A stretch of DNA of 64,000 bases from Porifericola rhodea (GTDB lineage: Bacteria; Bacteroidota; Bacteroidia; Cytophagales; Cyclobacteriaceae): the NCBI RefSeq assembly GCF_030506305.1, contig NZ_CP119421.1, forward strand, positions 62,001-126,000. Direction: 5' to 3'. A program made the position numbers and the translations under genes. The notes below the pieces were generated by a model. That model did no database searches. It had not been told where the DNA came from and was given only the letters and a program-made list of their open reading frames with translations. Of the stretch, positions 18,751-26,650 are shown piece by piece. The stretch's first letter is position 1, and each line of letters opens with the position of its first letter.

Positions 18751-19080
18751 ATGAGTACAGAAAAATCATCTAACATAGAAAACCTTAGAGAGAAGGTTGT
18801 TAACGCCATCAAAACAGTATACGACCCGGAAATTCCGGTAGATATTTATGAATTGGGACTCATCTACGAGATCAATGTTTATCCGGTAAACAATGCTTAC
18901 ATTTTGATGACATTAACTTCTCCGGCCTGTCCGGCAGCGGAAACAATTCCTGCAGAGGTAGAACAAAAGGTAAAAGCAATTGAGGGCATTAATGATGTAA
19001 AAGTAGAACTCACTTTTGACCCTCCTTTTTCTCAGGACATGATGTCTGATGCGGCTAAGCTTGAGCTTGGCTTCATGTAA
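18751..19080 (+). CDS. DUF59/MIP18-family Fe-S assembly protein (SufT-like)
   Basis: A protein of about 109 residues consisting of one DUF59 (MIP18) domain, with DPEIPVDIYELGLIYEI and the conserved cysteine motif SPACPAAETIP. Members of this family help mature Fe-S proteins as carriers. I take ATG 18751 as the start; a TTG at 18727 would add eight residues and overlap sufE. It is the sixth gene of the suf operon, a common arrangement in Bacteroidota and Firmicutes. Confidence 0.9.
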   Translation: MSTEKSSNIENLREKVVNAIKTVYDPEIPVDIYELGLIYEINVYPVNNAYILMTLTSPACPAAETIPAEVEQKVKAIEGINDVKVELTFDPPFSQDMMSDAAKLELGFM

Positions 19081-19111
19081 AATCAATTATATATTATAAA
19101 AACATATAGAT

Positions 19112-19528
19112 ATGTATCCAGAACAATTAGTTGCACCTATGCGCGAAGACCTGACTTCTGTTGGATTTCAGGAGTTTAAGACCGCAGAAGAGGTAGAGAC
19201 GCATCTGAATGAACATAAAGGCACTACACTTATGGTTATTAATTCAGTGTGTGGTTGTGCTGCAGGAGCGGCTCGCCCTGGTGTTAAATATGCCATTCAG
19301 CATAGCCAGAAGAAACCCGACCACCTGACTACGGTATTTGCCGGAGTTGACAAAGAAGCGGTGGACAAAGCACGCGAGTTCACCCTACCCTATCCACCTT
19401 CTTCTCCTTCTATTGCTTTGTTTAAAGATGGTGAGTTGGTACACTTTGTAGAAAGACACCATATTGAGGGGCGTCCTGCAGAAATGATCGCAGAGCACCT
19501 CGTACAGGTTTTTGATGAGTATTGCTAA
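19112..19528 (+). CDS. BrxA/BrxB-family bacilliredoxin
   Basis: A 138-residue thioredoxin-fold protein with the CGC active site of bacilliredoxins (C47-G48-C49 in NSVCGCAAGAARPG). In Bacillus this family removes bacillithiol mixed disulfides from proteins. It lies 31 bp after the DUF59 gene and before the operon terminator, so it is probably the last suf-operon gene, tying thiol repair to Fe-S assembly. Whether this organism makes bacillithiol cannot be judged from the window. Confidence 0.9.
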   Translation: MYPEQLVAPMREDLTSVGFQEFKTAEEVETHLNEHKGTTLMVINSVCGCAAGAARPGVKYAIQHSQKKPDHLTTVFAGVDKEAVDKAREFTLPYPPSSPSIALFKDGELVHFVERHHIEGRPAEMIAEHLVQVFDEYC

Positions 19529-19558
19529 ATAAATAGTAATACCTTCACAAAAAAGGCT

Positions 19559-19584
19559 AAAGGAGAGCGATGCTCTCCTTTTTT
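19559..19584 (+). terminator. Rho-independent terminator of the suf operon
   Basis: Perfect 10-bp stem AAAGGAGAGC/GCTCTCCTTT with a 3-nt loop, followed by further T residues, 30 nt after the bacilliredoxin stop. Confidence 0.88.
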
Positions 19585-19607
19585 ATGCTTTGCACTATAA
19601 ATAATGT

Positions 19608-20546
19608 CTAGAAAGAAAAGCGAGTTCTAAACTCTTCCATTTCATCCAGCAGCGAATCTTCATCCCAGGAAGGCAGATATTTAAACAACTTAAGGTCTGT
19701 ATTTACAGATAGTTCTCGCAATCCTAAATGTCGGTTTACAAAGATAAACTCCAGGTCAAAATAGATGGCTTTTACCACATCTACTATGTCCAGAATCTGA
19801 AAGTTTTTATCAACCAGATTGTAAGTATCTGAAGGCATATCAGTATGCATAAGAGAAGCTAACACTTCCCCTACACGCTGCACATTGATAAAAGCTCTCC
19901 TCTGCTTGCCGTCACCATGAATAGAAATGCGGCGTTTAAAGTTAGCTTCAAACATGAAACGGTTAATCACCGCATCAAATCGCAAGCTCTTATTGTAGCC
20001 ATAGACATTACCACAACGGATAATGTAGGTAGGTATCTTAGCAAACATACGACGTACATGATCCTCCGCTCTAAGCTTAGAAATACCATAAATCGTTTGT
20101 GGGTTGGGCGTAGTGTTTTCGTCTACTAGCTCAGTAGAAGAGCCGTAAACAGAAGTACTACTCAAATATACCAGCTTTTGTACTTTAGGAGCGTCCTCTA
20201 TTGCATAAACCAGCTCAGCAGTACCCCAGTGGTTGGTCTGCTCGTAAGCATGGCCGTCTGTAGTGGCAAAAGGAGTTACCACTTTTGCTGCCAGATGATA
20301 AACCGCATCAGCCTCTTTTACTACAGAGCGTAGCTTACGTGTATCTAGCAGTTCGCCGTGTACAAAGTCTATTTTTAGTTCTCTCTTATCTTTTTTATCT
20401 ACAAAAGAATGACCTAAAAAGAGGTGGTAGTTATCACGTGATAAGTTATCGTATACAATAATACGAGAAACAGATGGGTCGTTTATTAATTGGGTTACCA
20501 ATTGGGTACCCACGTATCCGGCCCCACCGGTTACTAAAATAGTCAT
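19608..20546 (-). CDS. NAD-dependent epimerase/dehydratase (extended SDR)
   Basis: A 312-residue extended short-chain dehydrogenase with an N-terminal Rossmann motif VTGGAGYVGTQLV and an intact YGISK active-site motif plus the upstream SSTSVYG segment. Enzymes of this type modify nucleotide sugars; the substrate cannot be read from sequence. It lies 3 bp downstream of cysH and must be co-transcribed with it. The pairing of an APS reductase with a sugar epimerase is unexpected. Confidence 0.88.
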   Translation of the reverse strand: MTILVTGGAGYVGTQLVTQLINDPSVSRIIVYDNLSRDNYHLFLGHSFVDKKDKRELKIDFVHGELLDTRKLRSVVKEADAVYHLAAKVVTPFATTDGHAYEQTNHWGTAELVYAIEDAPKVQKLVYLSSTSVYGSSTELVDENTTPNPQTIYGISKLRAEDHVRRMFAKIPTYIIRCGNVYGYNKSLRFDAVINRFMFEANFKRRISIHGDGKQRRAFINVQRVGEVLASLMHTDMPSDTYNLVDKNFQILDIVDVVKAIYFDLEFIFVNRHLGLRELSVNTDLKLFKYLPSWDEDSLLDEMEEFRTRFSF

Positions 20547-20549
20547 AGG

Positions 20550-21206
20550 TTAAGATTTTACCAGGTCAGTATTGAGTCCACATTCAGTTTTGTTCATGCC
20601 ATACCAGCGTGCTTCGCGCTCCTGCATATCGGGATCAGGCTTTTTGGTACAGGGCTCACATCCTATGCTGGCATAGCCTTGAGCATCAAGGGGGTGGCGA
20701 GGTAGGTCGTACTCTCTGATGTAAGCAAATATTTCCTGTATACTCCAGTCTAGCATCGGGTGAAAACGAGTAACATCGTGTGGTGCCGCCTGCTCCACCT
20801 TCATAGCCTGACGCACCCGACTTTGGTCGGCACGTATACCATTAATCCAGATATCGTACTCGCGAAGTACCGCATCCATAGGTTGCGTTTTGTTCAGGTA
20901 GCAGCAATAGTCAGGGTCCGAAGTAAACAGTAAGTTACCTTCCGCATCTCTCTGCTGATGCTTAGGCACCTGAGGGTTTAGCCGGCTAAGGTTGAGCCCA
21001 AAGCGATCAGCCACTTCTTCAGCAAAGGCAACTGATTCAGGAAAATGATAACCAGTATTTAAAAAGAAAATAGGAATATTTTTGTCTACGCGGCTAAGTA
21101 TATGAAGTAATACAAGGCTGTGGGTCTGGAAAGAGGATGAGGTAAACATGGCTTTGCCCTCCGCTTTATATTTTTCCAGTTGCTGCTTAATCTGTTCAAA
21201 TTTCAC
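20550..21206 (-). CDS. cysH: Assimilatory adenylylsulfate (APS) reductase
   Basis: A 218-residue CysH-family reductase producing sulfite from activated sulfate. The [4Fe-4S] cysteines that mark the APS-using branch are present (C101-C102 in DYCCYLNK and C183/C186 in GCEPCTKKP), as is the redox cysteine C209 in TECGLN. The cluster makes APS rather than PAPS the likely substrate. No ATP sulfurylase or sulfite reductase gene lies in the window, so the rest of the pathway must be elsewhere. Confidence 0.92.
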   Translation of the reverse strand: MKFEQIKQQLEKYKAEGKAMFTSSSFQTHSLVLLHILSRVDKNIPIFFLNTGYHFPESVAFAEEVADRFGLNLSRLNPQVPKHQQRDAEGNLLFTSDPDYCCYLNKTQPMDAVLREYDIWINGIRADQSRVRQAMKVEQAAPHDVTRFHPMLDWSIQEIFAYIREYDLPRHPLDAQGYASIGCEPCTKKPDPDMQEREARWYGMNKTECGLNTDLVKS

Positions 21207-21301
21207 AATATGCTCCTTGGTTGTGTGTCTGAAAATTCAGAAAACTGATAACAAATATATAACTCATAGTTACGAAAAATAAAATCGTGAGTTCAATTAA
21301 T

Positions 21302-21331
21302 TTTGCCCGCAGGCAGAGGCTATTATCTTTG
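21302..21331 (+). promoter_or_regulatory. Bacteroidota-type promoter upstream of dinB-family gene
   Basis: TTTG at 21302-21305 and TATCTTTG at 21324-21331 are separated by 18 bp, close to the Bacteroidota primary sigma consensus (TTTG about 19 bp TAnnTTTG). The ATG follows 20 bp later. Confidence 0.55.
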
Positions 21332-21351
21332 TTTGACAAATTTTGAATGCT

Positions 21352-21804
21352 ATGAGTGCTTTCATCAAAGATTTTTTGGAATACAACCAGCAGGCTAACT
21401 TACAATTTATTCGCAGCTTTCAGGTAGATGGGTTTGCTGACGAAAGAGGCATTAAGCTTTTTAGCCACATCCTTAACGCCCATCATATCTGGCTTTCAAG
21501 GGTACGCGATGTGAGTGCCACTTTTGGGGTGTGGGATATCCATATTGCCAATAGTTTTACGCAATTAAATAAGCAAAATTTTACAGACAGTATTCAGTTA
21601 CTAAACGAAGAACCCGATTTGAGCAGAATTATCTCCTACAATAATACAAAGGGAGCATCTTTTAAAAACAGCATACAGGATATTCTCTTGCATGTAGTTA
21701 ATCACTCCAGCTATCATAGAGGGCAAATAGCCTCTATTATTCGGGAAAAAGGCTTTACAGCTCCTGTATCTGATTATATTTACTATAAAAGAGACACATT
21801 ATAA
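21352..21804 (+). CDS. DinB-family protein
   Basis: A 150-residue four-helix-bundle DinB/YfiT-type protein. The likely metal-binding histidines are in the HILNAHHIWLSR and VVNHSSYHRGQ segments, the latter matching the family's hallmark HxxxHRGQ. Such proteins are often thiol transferases or stress proteins of uncertain substrate. I chose ATG 21352 over the TTG at 21343 because it follows the promoter and gives the usual length. The next gene starts 1 bp later, so they form a two-gene operon. Confidence 0.85.
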   Translation: MSAFIKDFLEYNQQANLQFIRSFQVDGFADERGIKLFSHILNAHHIWLSRVRDVSATFGVWDIHIANSFTQLNKQNFTDSIQLLNEEPDLSRIISYNNTKGASFKNSIQDILLHVVNHSSYHRGQIASIIREKGFTAPVSDYIYYKRDTL

Positions 21805-21805
21805 C

Positions 21806-22567
21806 ATGAGAACATTTTTATCCGAATACAAAACGGACTACTCCTCCTATACTTTTTCATATGCTGCCTATTGTGTAAAAGAAGCTCAGGAAGAGCTGCC
21901 TCAAATTTACGATCAGGGCTTTCTCCCTTATACAGGTAACACCTCTCTTGCTGACGACACTTTTTATATGGCCCGGAGCCTACGCATAAACTTACAAAAT
22001 TTCAAAAGCAGCTCCGAAAACCGTAGAGTTGATCGTAAAATAGAGCCTTTGGCTATACAAATGGAGGTTTATAAAAAAGAGGATTTTAACCTGAATAACG
22101 AATCTTTTAGAGAATTTTGCTCCAGCTATGCCGAAGAGCGTTTCTCTGGTGGCTCTATGGAGGCAGCACGTTTACAATATGTGCTGGATAGAGAAATGCT
22201 TACCCATATCTTTAAGTTTTACAACGAAGATCAGGAATTTGGTTATGTTTTCGTAGTGATGGAGGGTGATATGCTGCATTATTGGTTCTCTTTTTATGAT
22301 ACTGAATACATGCGCTCACACTCTTTAGGTAAATGGATGATGTGGAAAGTCATTGACTGGGCGCATGAACAGGAACTTGCCCATGTATATATAGGAACCT
22401 GCTATAAAGAGCGCTCTCTCTACAAAGTAAGAGACCACAAAGGTGCCGAGTTCTTTGATGGTAGCAAGTGGAACAGTGATATTAGCTTACTAAAAACGCT
22501 TTGTAAAAGCGACGAGGAGGAGAAAGATAAAGACCTATTTAAAAGCAAACCAGAGATATATCAATAA
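21806..22567 (+). CDS. Arginyl-tRNA--protein transferase-like GNAT-fold protein
   Basis: A 253-residue protein whose C-terminal half resembles the Ate1/Bpt N-degron transferases: YWFSFYDTEYMRSHSLGKWMMW, WAHEQELAHVYIG and YKVRDHKGAEFFDGSKW fit the family's RSLG..., Y-Y-G and Y-K pattern (first motif shortened for reading as FYDTEYMRSHSLGKW). The N-terminal CVKEAQEELPQIYDQGFLPY segment recalls the LLxQGFRRSG region. In that family the enzyme adds Arg or Leu to protein N-termini; the cysteine-rich N-terminal domain of Ate1 is not evident, so substrate and activity are uncertain. It is coupled to the dinB gene. Confidence 0.6.
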   Translation: MRTFLSEYKTDYSSYTFSYAAYCVKEAQEELPQIYDQGFLPYTGNTSLADDTFYMARSLRINLQNFKSSSENRRVDRKIEPLAIQMEVYKKEDFNLNNESFREFCSSYAEERFSGGSMEAARLQYVLDREMLTHIFKFYNEDQEFGYVFVVMEGDMLHYWFSFYDTEYMRSHSLGKWMMWKVIDWAHEQELAHVYIGTCYKERSLYKVRDHKGAEFFDGSKWNSDISLLKTLCKSDEEEKDKDLFKSKPEIYQ

Positions 22568-22597
22568 CAAAAAAGGACAGCCATATGACTGTCCTTT
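22568..22597 (-). terminator. Rho-independent terminator between convergent genes
   Basis: Stem AAAGGACAG/CTGTCCTTT (9 bp) with an 8-nt loop. On the minus strand it is followed by a T run, so it serves mainly the HMA gene, and it may also end the plus-strand operon. Confidence 0.75.
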
Positions 22598-22623
22598 GTA
22601 CTTAATGTTCAGTTGCTTATCAA

Positions 22624-22869
22624 TCAGCTTCCGAAAAGCTTGGTTAAAATTCCTTTTTTCAAAGGTTTGGCAGAGAAACCTGCCAGATTAATAATGTCTA
22701 CGACATCTTTGGGTTCTAGTGATTCCTTACCCATCACACTTAGCACCTTGTCTTCGTGTTGTGTATCCACCTCCCACTGTAAAATGTCCTGAGAATTGTC
22801 TAGATACGAAGCAACAGTTTCTACACAACCGCCACAATTGATGTTTGTCTTAAACTTATAGGTTTTCAT
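22624..22869 (-). CDS. Heavy-metal-associated (HMA) domain protein, copper-chaperone-like
   Basis: A single HMA domain of about 81 residues with the metal motif NCGGC (two cysteines). Such small proteins are cytoplasmic copper or zinc chaperones or P-type ATPase partners. The CGGC form, without Met before the first Cys, departs from the usual MxCxxC. I took the ATG at 22869; a start two codons upstream is also possible. No P-type ATPase is close. Confidence 0.82.
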   Translation of the reverse strand: MKTYKFKTNINCGGCVETVASYLDNSQDILQWEVDTQHEDKVLSVMGKESLEPKDVVDIINLAGFSAKPLKKGILTKLFGS

Positions 22870-22993
22870 AAGCATATTCTTTCTATATAAAGAATTACAA
22901 GTATAGAGAATAGAATCTGAACAATAATAGTTCCTTAGTTAAAACTTATCCTTACAAATCATTCTTAGCCCTTCATTAGTAGGTAAACAGGCT

Positions 22994-23001
22994 TATATTT
23001 G
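22994..23001 (+). promoter_or_regulatory. Possible -7 promoter element at the methyltransferase start
   Basis: TATATTTG matches TAnnTTTG and ends only 4 bp before the ATG at 23006, so a transcript from it would be nearly leaderless. No clear -33 TTTG is found at the right spacing, which lowers confidence. Confidence 0.3.
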
Positions 23002-23005
23002 TGCT

Positions 23006-23818
23006 ATGAAAAAAATGATCCGTTGGGCCATTAGATATGTACCTCGCAAGTATTTACAGCTCTTTGGGCAGCAACTTTTAAACATTATAGCGTTTTTTTA
23101 TCGGGGAAACAACGTTCAGTGCCCTGTAGATGGTAAAAAGTACAGCAAGTTTTTGCCTTATGGGAGGATAGAAACCCGCTCCAACGCCCTATGCCCCAGC
23201 TCTTTAACCCTGGAAAGACATCGCCTGATGTGGCTGTATTTAAAAAATAAAACAGATTTTTTTACCGCACAGCACAAAGTCTTACATGTAGCTCCGGAAA
23301 TTTGTTTTATACATCGTTTTGAAGAGATGCCCAACCTGGACTATACTACGGCTGACCTGGAATCTCCCTGGGCTAAAGTTAAAATGGATCTACATAATGT
23401 ACCTTTTGCTGATAATTCGTTTGATGTTGTTTTCTGTAATCATGTGATGGAGCACGTAGAAAACGACATACAATGTATGCAGGAACTCTACAGGGTGCTA
23501 AAGCCCGGAGGCTGGGCTATCATACAATCTCCTGTGTATAATTTCGCCCATACCAAAGAAGATCCAAGCATTACTGACCCTGTGGAGCGTGAGAAAGCAT
23601 TTGGCCAGCGAGACCATGTGCGTATGTATGGTCAGGACTATGGCGACCGACTGCGAAAAGCCGGATTTACGGTAACCGAAGACGATTATGTGAAGCAGCT
23701 ACCTCCAGAAAAAGTAAAATGGTATGCACTTATGGATAGTGAAATCATTTATTTCTGCCAAAAAACTACCGCCAAACAATTTGACGGCAACAAAGAGCAG
23801 GCTGCCGAAACATTATAA
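23006..23818 (+). CDS. SAM-dependent methyltransferase (sugar cluster)
   Basis: A 270-residue class I methyltransferase. Motif I appears as VLHVAPE, and LPFADNSFDVVFCNHVMEHV with LKPGG follow in order (PFADNSFDVVF is the part seen after the VP pair). The N-terminal region has the RSNALCPSS...LERHR segment typical of a surface-polysaccharide methyltransferase family in Bacteroidota, but the usual zinc-ribbon cysteines are mostly missing. It begins the surface-sugar cassette and probably methylates a glycan or nucleotide sugar. The substrate is unknown. Confidence 0.8.
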   Translation: MKKMIRWAIRYVPRKYLQLFGQQLLNIIAFFYRGNNVQCPVDGKKYSKFLPYGRIETRSNALCPSSLTLERHRLMWLYLKNKTDFFTAQHKVLHVAPEICFIHRFEEMPNLDYTTADLESPWAKVKMDLHNVPFADNSFDVVFCNHVMEHVENDIQCMQELYRVLKPGGWAIIQSPVYNFAHTKEDPSITDPVEREKAFGQRDHVRMYGQDYGDRLRKAGFTVTEDDYVKQLPPEKVKWYALMDSEIIYFCQKTTAKQFDGNKEQAAETL

Positions 23819-23841
23819 CAAGACGAAAACCTGAGAAATCT

Positions 23842-24615
23842 ATGAAAGTACTTATACTTGCCGGAGGATTTGGCACCAGACTTAGCGAAGAAACCCACCT
23901 AATCCCCAAACCTATGGTGGAGATTGGTGGACGCCCCATCTTATGGCATATCATGAAAATATACTCCAGCTATGGTTTTAATGACTTCGTAATTTTGCTG
24001 GGCTATAAGGGCTATGTTATTAAAGAATACTTCGCCAACTACTTTCTTCACCAGAACGATGTTACGATAGACATTGCTAATAATAAAATTGAAACCCACA
24101 GCAGCAATAATGAGGAGCCATGGAAAGTAACACTAGTCAATACTGGCCTCAATACCATGACTGGAGGGCGACTAAAGCGCGCTCTCCCCTATCTCAACGA
24201 CGAGCCTTTTATGTTTACCTATGGTGATGGTGTAAGCAATGTAGATATTGGCGCGCTGGTAGATTTTCATAAAAATCATGATAAGCTCATTACCATGACA
24301 GCCGTGCAACCGGAAGGTAGATTTGGTGCCATGAAAATTGGAGACGATATGGCTGTAAGCAGTTTTGAAGAAAAGCCGGAAGGCGAAGGTGGCTGGATCA
24401 ACGGTGGCTTTTTTGTATGCCAACCCAAAGTGCTGGATTATATAAAGGGAGATGAAATTATGTTTGAGAGAGAACCCTTGAACATGTTGGTACGTGACAG
24501 ACAACTGGTAGCCTACAAACACAAGGGATTCTGGCAATGTATGGATACCTTGCGCGATAAACGAACGCTGGAAAGTATGTGGGAAGAGGAAAATCCTCGT
24601 TGGAAAATCTGGTAA
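23842..24615 (+). CDS. rfbF: Glucose-1-phosphate cytidylyltransferase
   Basis: A 257-residue nucleotidyltransferase that makes CDP-glucose from CTP and glucose 1-phosphate. The N-terminal nucleotide-binding signature LAGGFGTRLSEET, the IPKPMVEIGGRPI segment and the later WINGGFFVC and KGFWQCMDTLRD motifs match RfbF closely, and the length is right. This is the first step toward CDP-linked 3,6-dideoxyhexoses, but the next enzyme, CDP-glucose 4,6-dehydratase (RfbG), is absent from the window. Confidence 0.94.
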   Translation: MKVLILAGGFGTRLSEETHLIPKPMVEIGGRPILWHIMKIYSSYGFNDFVILLGYKGYVIKEYFANYFLHQNDVTIDIANNKIETHSSNNEEPWKVTLVNTGLNTMTGGRLKRALPYLNDEPFMFTYGDGVSNVDIGALVDFHKNHDKLITMTAVQPEGRFGAMKIGDDMAVSSFEEKPEGEGGWINGGFFVCQPKVLDYIKGDEIMFEREPLNMLVRDRQLVAYKHKGFWQCMDTLRDKRTLESMWEEENPRWKIW

Positions 24616-24630
24616 AAGAAACTTTTTAAT

Positions 24631-25569
24631 ATGAGTAAAAACCTATTGATCACCGGAGGACTTGGCAACCTCGGAAGCTGGTTGACAGACTATTTTTGTA
24701 GAAATACGGATATGAATGTGCACGTGCTCGCCAGCCGTAAACGCCCTATACTCAAAGAGCTAAACTTTACATTTATAGCCTGCGACATCTCCGATGCGGA
24801 CTCATGTCAGCAGCAGCTTAGTCCCTATCATTTTGATTATGTCATTCATACAGCTAGTATAAACGACTTTTTTAAAGATAATTTTGCCAAAGATGCGCTA
24901 ATGGTGAATGCATTGGGTACCCGTAATCTTTTGGACTACTTCAAAGACAAGCAGCTGGATAACTTTGTGTATTTCTCCACCTTCCAGGTGTATGGGCAAC
25001 GTAGTGGGTTAATTACTGAAGAAACTGCTACTGTACCCAAAAACGATTACGGCACTACTCACCTGTTTGCTGAGTACTACCTTAAGCAGTTTCATAGTAC
25101 GCATCACATTCCTTACACTACTTTCAGGCTTACAAATAGCTACGGCTGTCCTAAAGATCATGAATCGTCTAAGTGGTACCTAATATTGAATGATTTATCG
25201 CGTATGGCAGCAGAAGATAAAAAGATTGTGCTCAAATCTAATGGTAAAGCTACTCGCGATTTTATATGGATGGGCAATGTATGCCAGATTGTAGATGAAG
25301 CCCTAAAAAGGCCTGCCCCCCACAATACATTCAATATCGCTGGAGAGCAGACTTACACCATGCTGGATATCGCTCAGTATGTACAGGAAGCCTATCAGGA
25401 GATGTACGGAGAGCTATTGCCTATACAAACCAATGAGGCAGATACTACTGTCTACCCCGACGATCTTAAGGTAAGTGCAGAAAAACTCCAAAGCTGCTAC
25501 GAGTATGAAGTGGAAGTTCGCTTTAAAGAAGAAGCCAAAAATATTTTTAAAATGCTTGAGCAAAAATAG
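24631..25569 (+). CDS. Extended SDR of the sugar cassette with a YxxxH active-site variant
   Basis: A 312-residue NAD(P)-dependent epimerase/reductase-like protein. The Rossmann motif TGGLGNLGSW and the FSTFQVYG segment are normal, but the catalytic tyrosine motif is Y140-G-T-T-H144: the usual lysine of YxxxK is a histidine. It sits 15 bp after rfbF and before another epimerase. It may act in CDP-hexose conversion, but its reaction is unknown, and the changed lysine makes normal SDR chemistry uncertain. Confidence 0.82.
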   Translation: MSKNLLITGGLGNLGSWLTDYFCRNTDMNVHVLASRKRPILKELNFTFIACDISDADSCQQQLSPYHFDYVIHTASINDFFKDNFAKDALMVNALGTRNLLDYFKDKQLDNFVYFSTFQVYGQRSGLITEETATVPKNDYGTTHLFAEYYLKQFHSTHHIPYTTFRLTNSYGCPKDHESSKWYLILNDLSRMAAEDKKIVLKSNGKATRDFIWMGNVCQIVDEALKRPAPHNTFNIAGEQTYTMLDIAQYVQEAYQEMYGELLPIQTNEADTTVYPDDLKVSAEKLQSCYEYEVEVRFKEEAKNIFKMLEQK

Positions 25570-25635
25570 GTATCCTAGAGCTTATTGTATAAAAATCGCT
25601 CAAACCATCAACTTACAATCAACAACAAATTACCC

Positions 25636-26640
25636 ATGAAAATATTTGTTACCGGACATAATGGTTACATAGGCGCCCACCTGATAGGCCTGCTCAAAGC
25701 AAAAGGCTACGAAGTCAGTGGCTGCGATATCAATCTCTATGAGGGTTGTGCCTGGGAGGATTACAAAAAACCAGATCATGAGCTTATCAAAGATGTCAGG
25801 GAAATAAGTGAAGAAGACCTGAAGGGGCATGATGCTGTGATGCATCTGGCAGCCCTCTCAAACGACCCTATGGGGGATATTAATGAGGAGCTTACTTATC
25901 AGATTAACCTGGAAGGTAGTGTAAGACTGGCCGAGCTTGCGAAAAAAGCGGGCGTAAGTCGCTTTCTTTTTGCCAGCAGCTGCTCTATTTATGGTAAAGG
26001 GGCTAAACTGGATATGGATGAGAACGATCCGGTTAATCCACTTACTGCTTATGCTACCTCAAAAATTGAGTCTGAAAAGAGAATTGGAGCTTTGGCTGAT
26101 GAACACTTCTCTCCTGTCTTTTTGCGTAATGCTACAGCCTACGGCTACTCTCCTATGCTACGCATAGATTTGGTTGTCAACAATCTTCTGGCATGTGCAG
26201 TATCAAAAGGAAATATCGCTATCAAAAGTGATGGTTCTCCCTGGAGGCCACTGATACATTGCAAAGACATTGCGCATGCTTTTGTGGCGCTGGCAGAAGC
26301 CCCACAAGACAAAATGCATAACAAGATTATTAACATCGGAGCAAATAGCGAAAACTACCAGGTAAGAGATGTAGCGGACCAGGTACAAAAGCTATTGCCC
26401 GAAGCAGAAATTGTGTATACCGGCGAAGTTGGAGAAGACCCTCGTAACTATAAGGTAAATTTTGACTTGCTTTACTCTCTACTACCCGATTTTAAGCTGG
26501 AGTATGACCTTAAAAAAGGAATGCAGGAACTATACGATAAACTTTTGGAACATAAATTCTCAGCAGATGATTTTGATGGAGACCAGTTTGTGAGACTGAG
26601 AACTTTGGCAAAACGCTTGAACCTAATTCAATCTTCATAA
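25636..26640 (+). CDS. NAD-dependent epimerase/dehydratase of the sugar cassette
   Basis: A protein of about 334 residues with an intact extended-SDR layout: VTGHNGYIGAHL cofactor motif, SNDPMGD segment, ASSCSIYGKG and catalytic YATSK. I use ATG 25636 because the upstream part of the longer frame has no family similarity and the cofactor motif directly follows this ATG. It probably changes the C4 or C5 configuration, or dehydrates, a nucleotide sugar. The tight order rfbF - SDR - SDR - rfbC indicates one pathway. Confidence 0.88.
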   Translation: MKIFVTGHNGYIGAHLIGLLKAKGYEVSGCDINLYEGCAWEDYKKPDHELIKDVREISEEDLKGHDAVMHLAALSNDPMGDINEELTYQINLEGSVRLAELAKKAGVSRFLFASSCSIYGKGAKLDMDENDPVNPLTAYATSKIESEKRIGALADEHFSPVFLRNATAYGYSPMLRIDLVVNNLLACAVSKGNIAIKSDGSPWRPLIHCKDIAHAFVALAEAPQDKMHNKIINIGANSENYQVRDVADQVQKLLPEAEIVYTGEVGEDPRNYKVNFDLLYSLLPDFKLEYDLKKGMQELYDKLLEHKFSADDFDGDQFVRLRTLAKRLNLIQSS

Positions 26641-26650
26641 AGCAGACATC

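Noticed and set aside
25585-25635. Upstream extension of the epimerase gene
   Set aside because: The extra 17 residues precede the Rossmann motif that normally begins within a few residues of the start.
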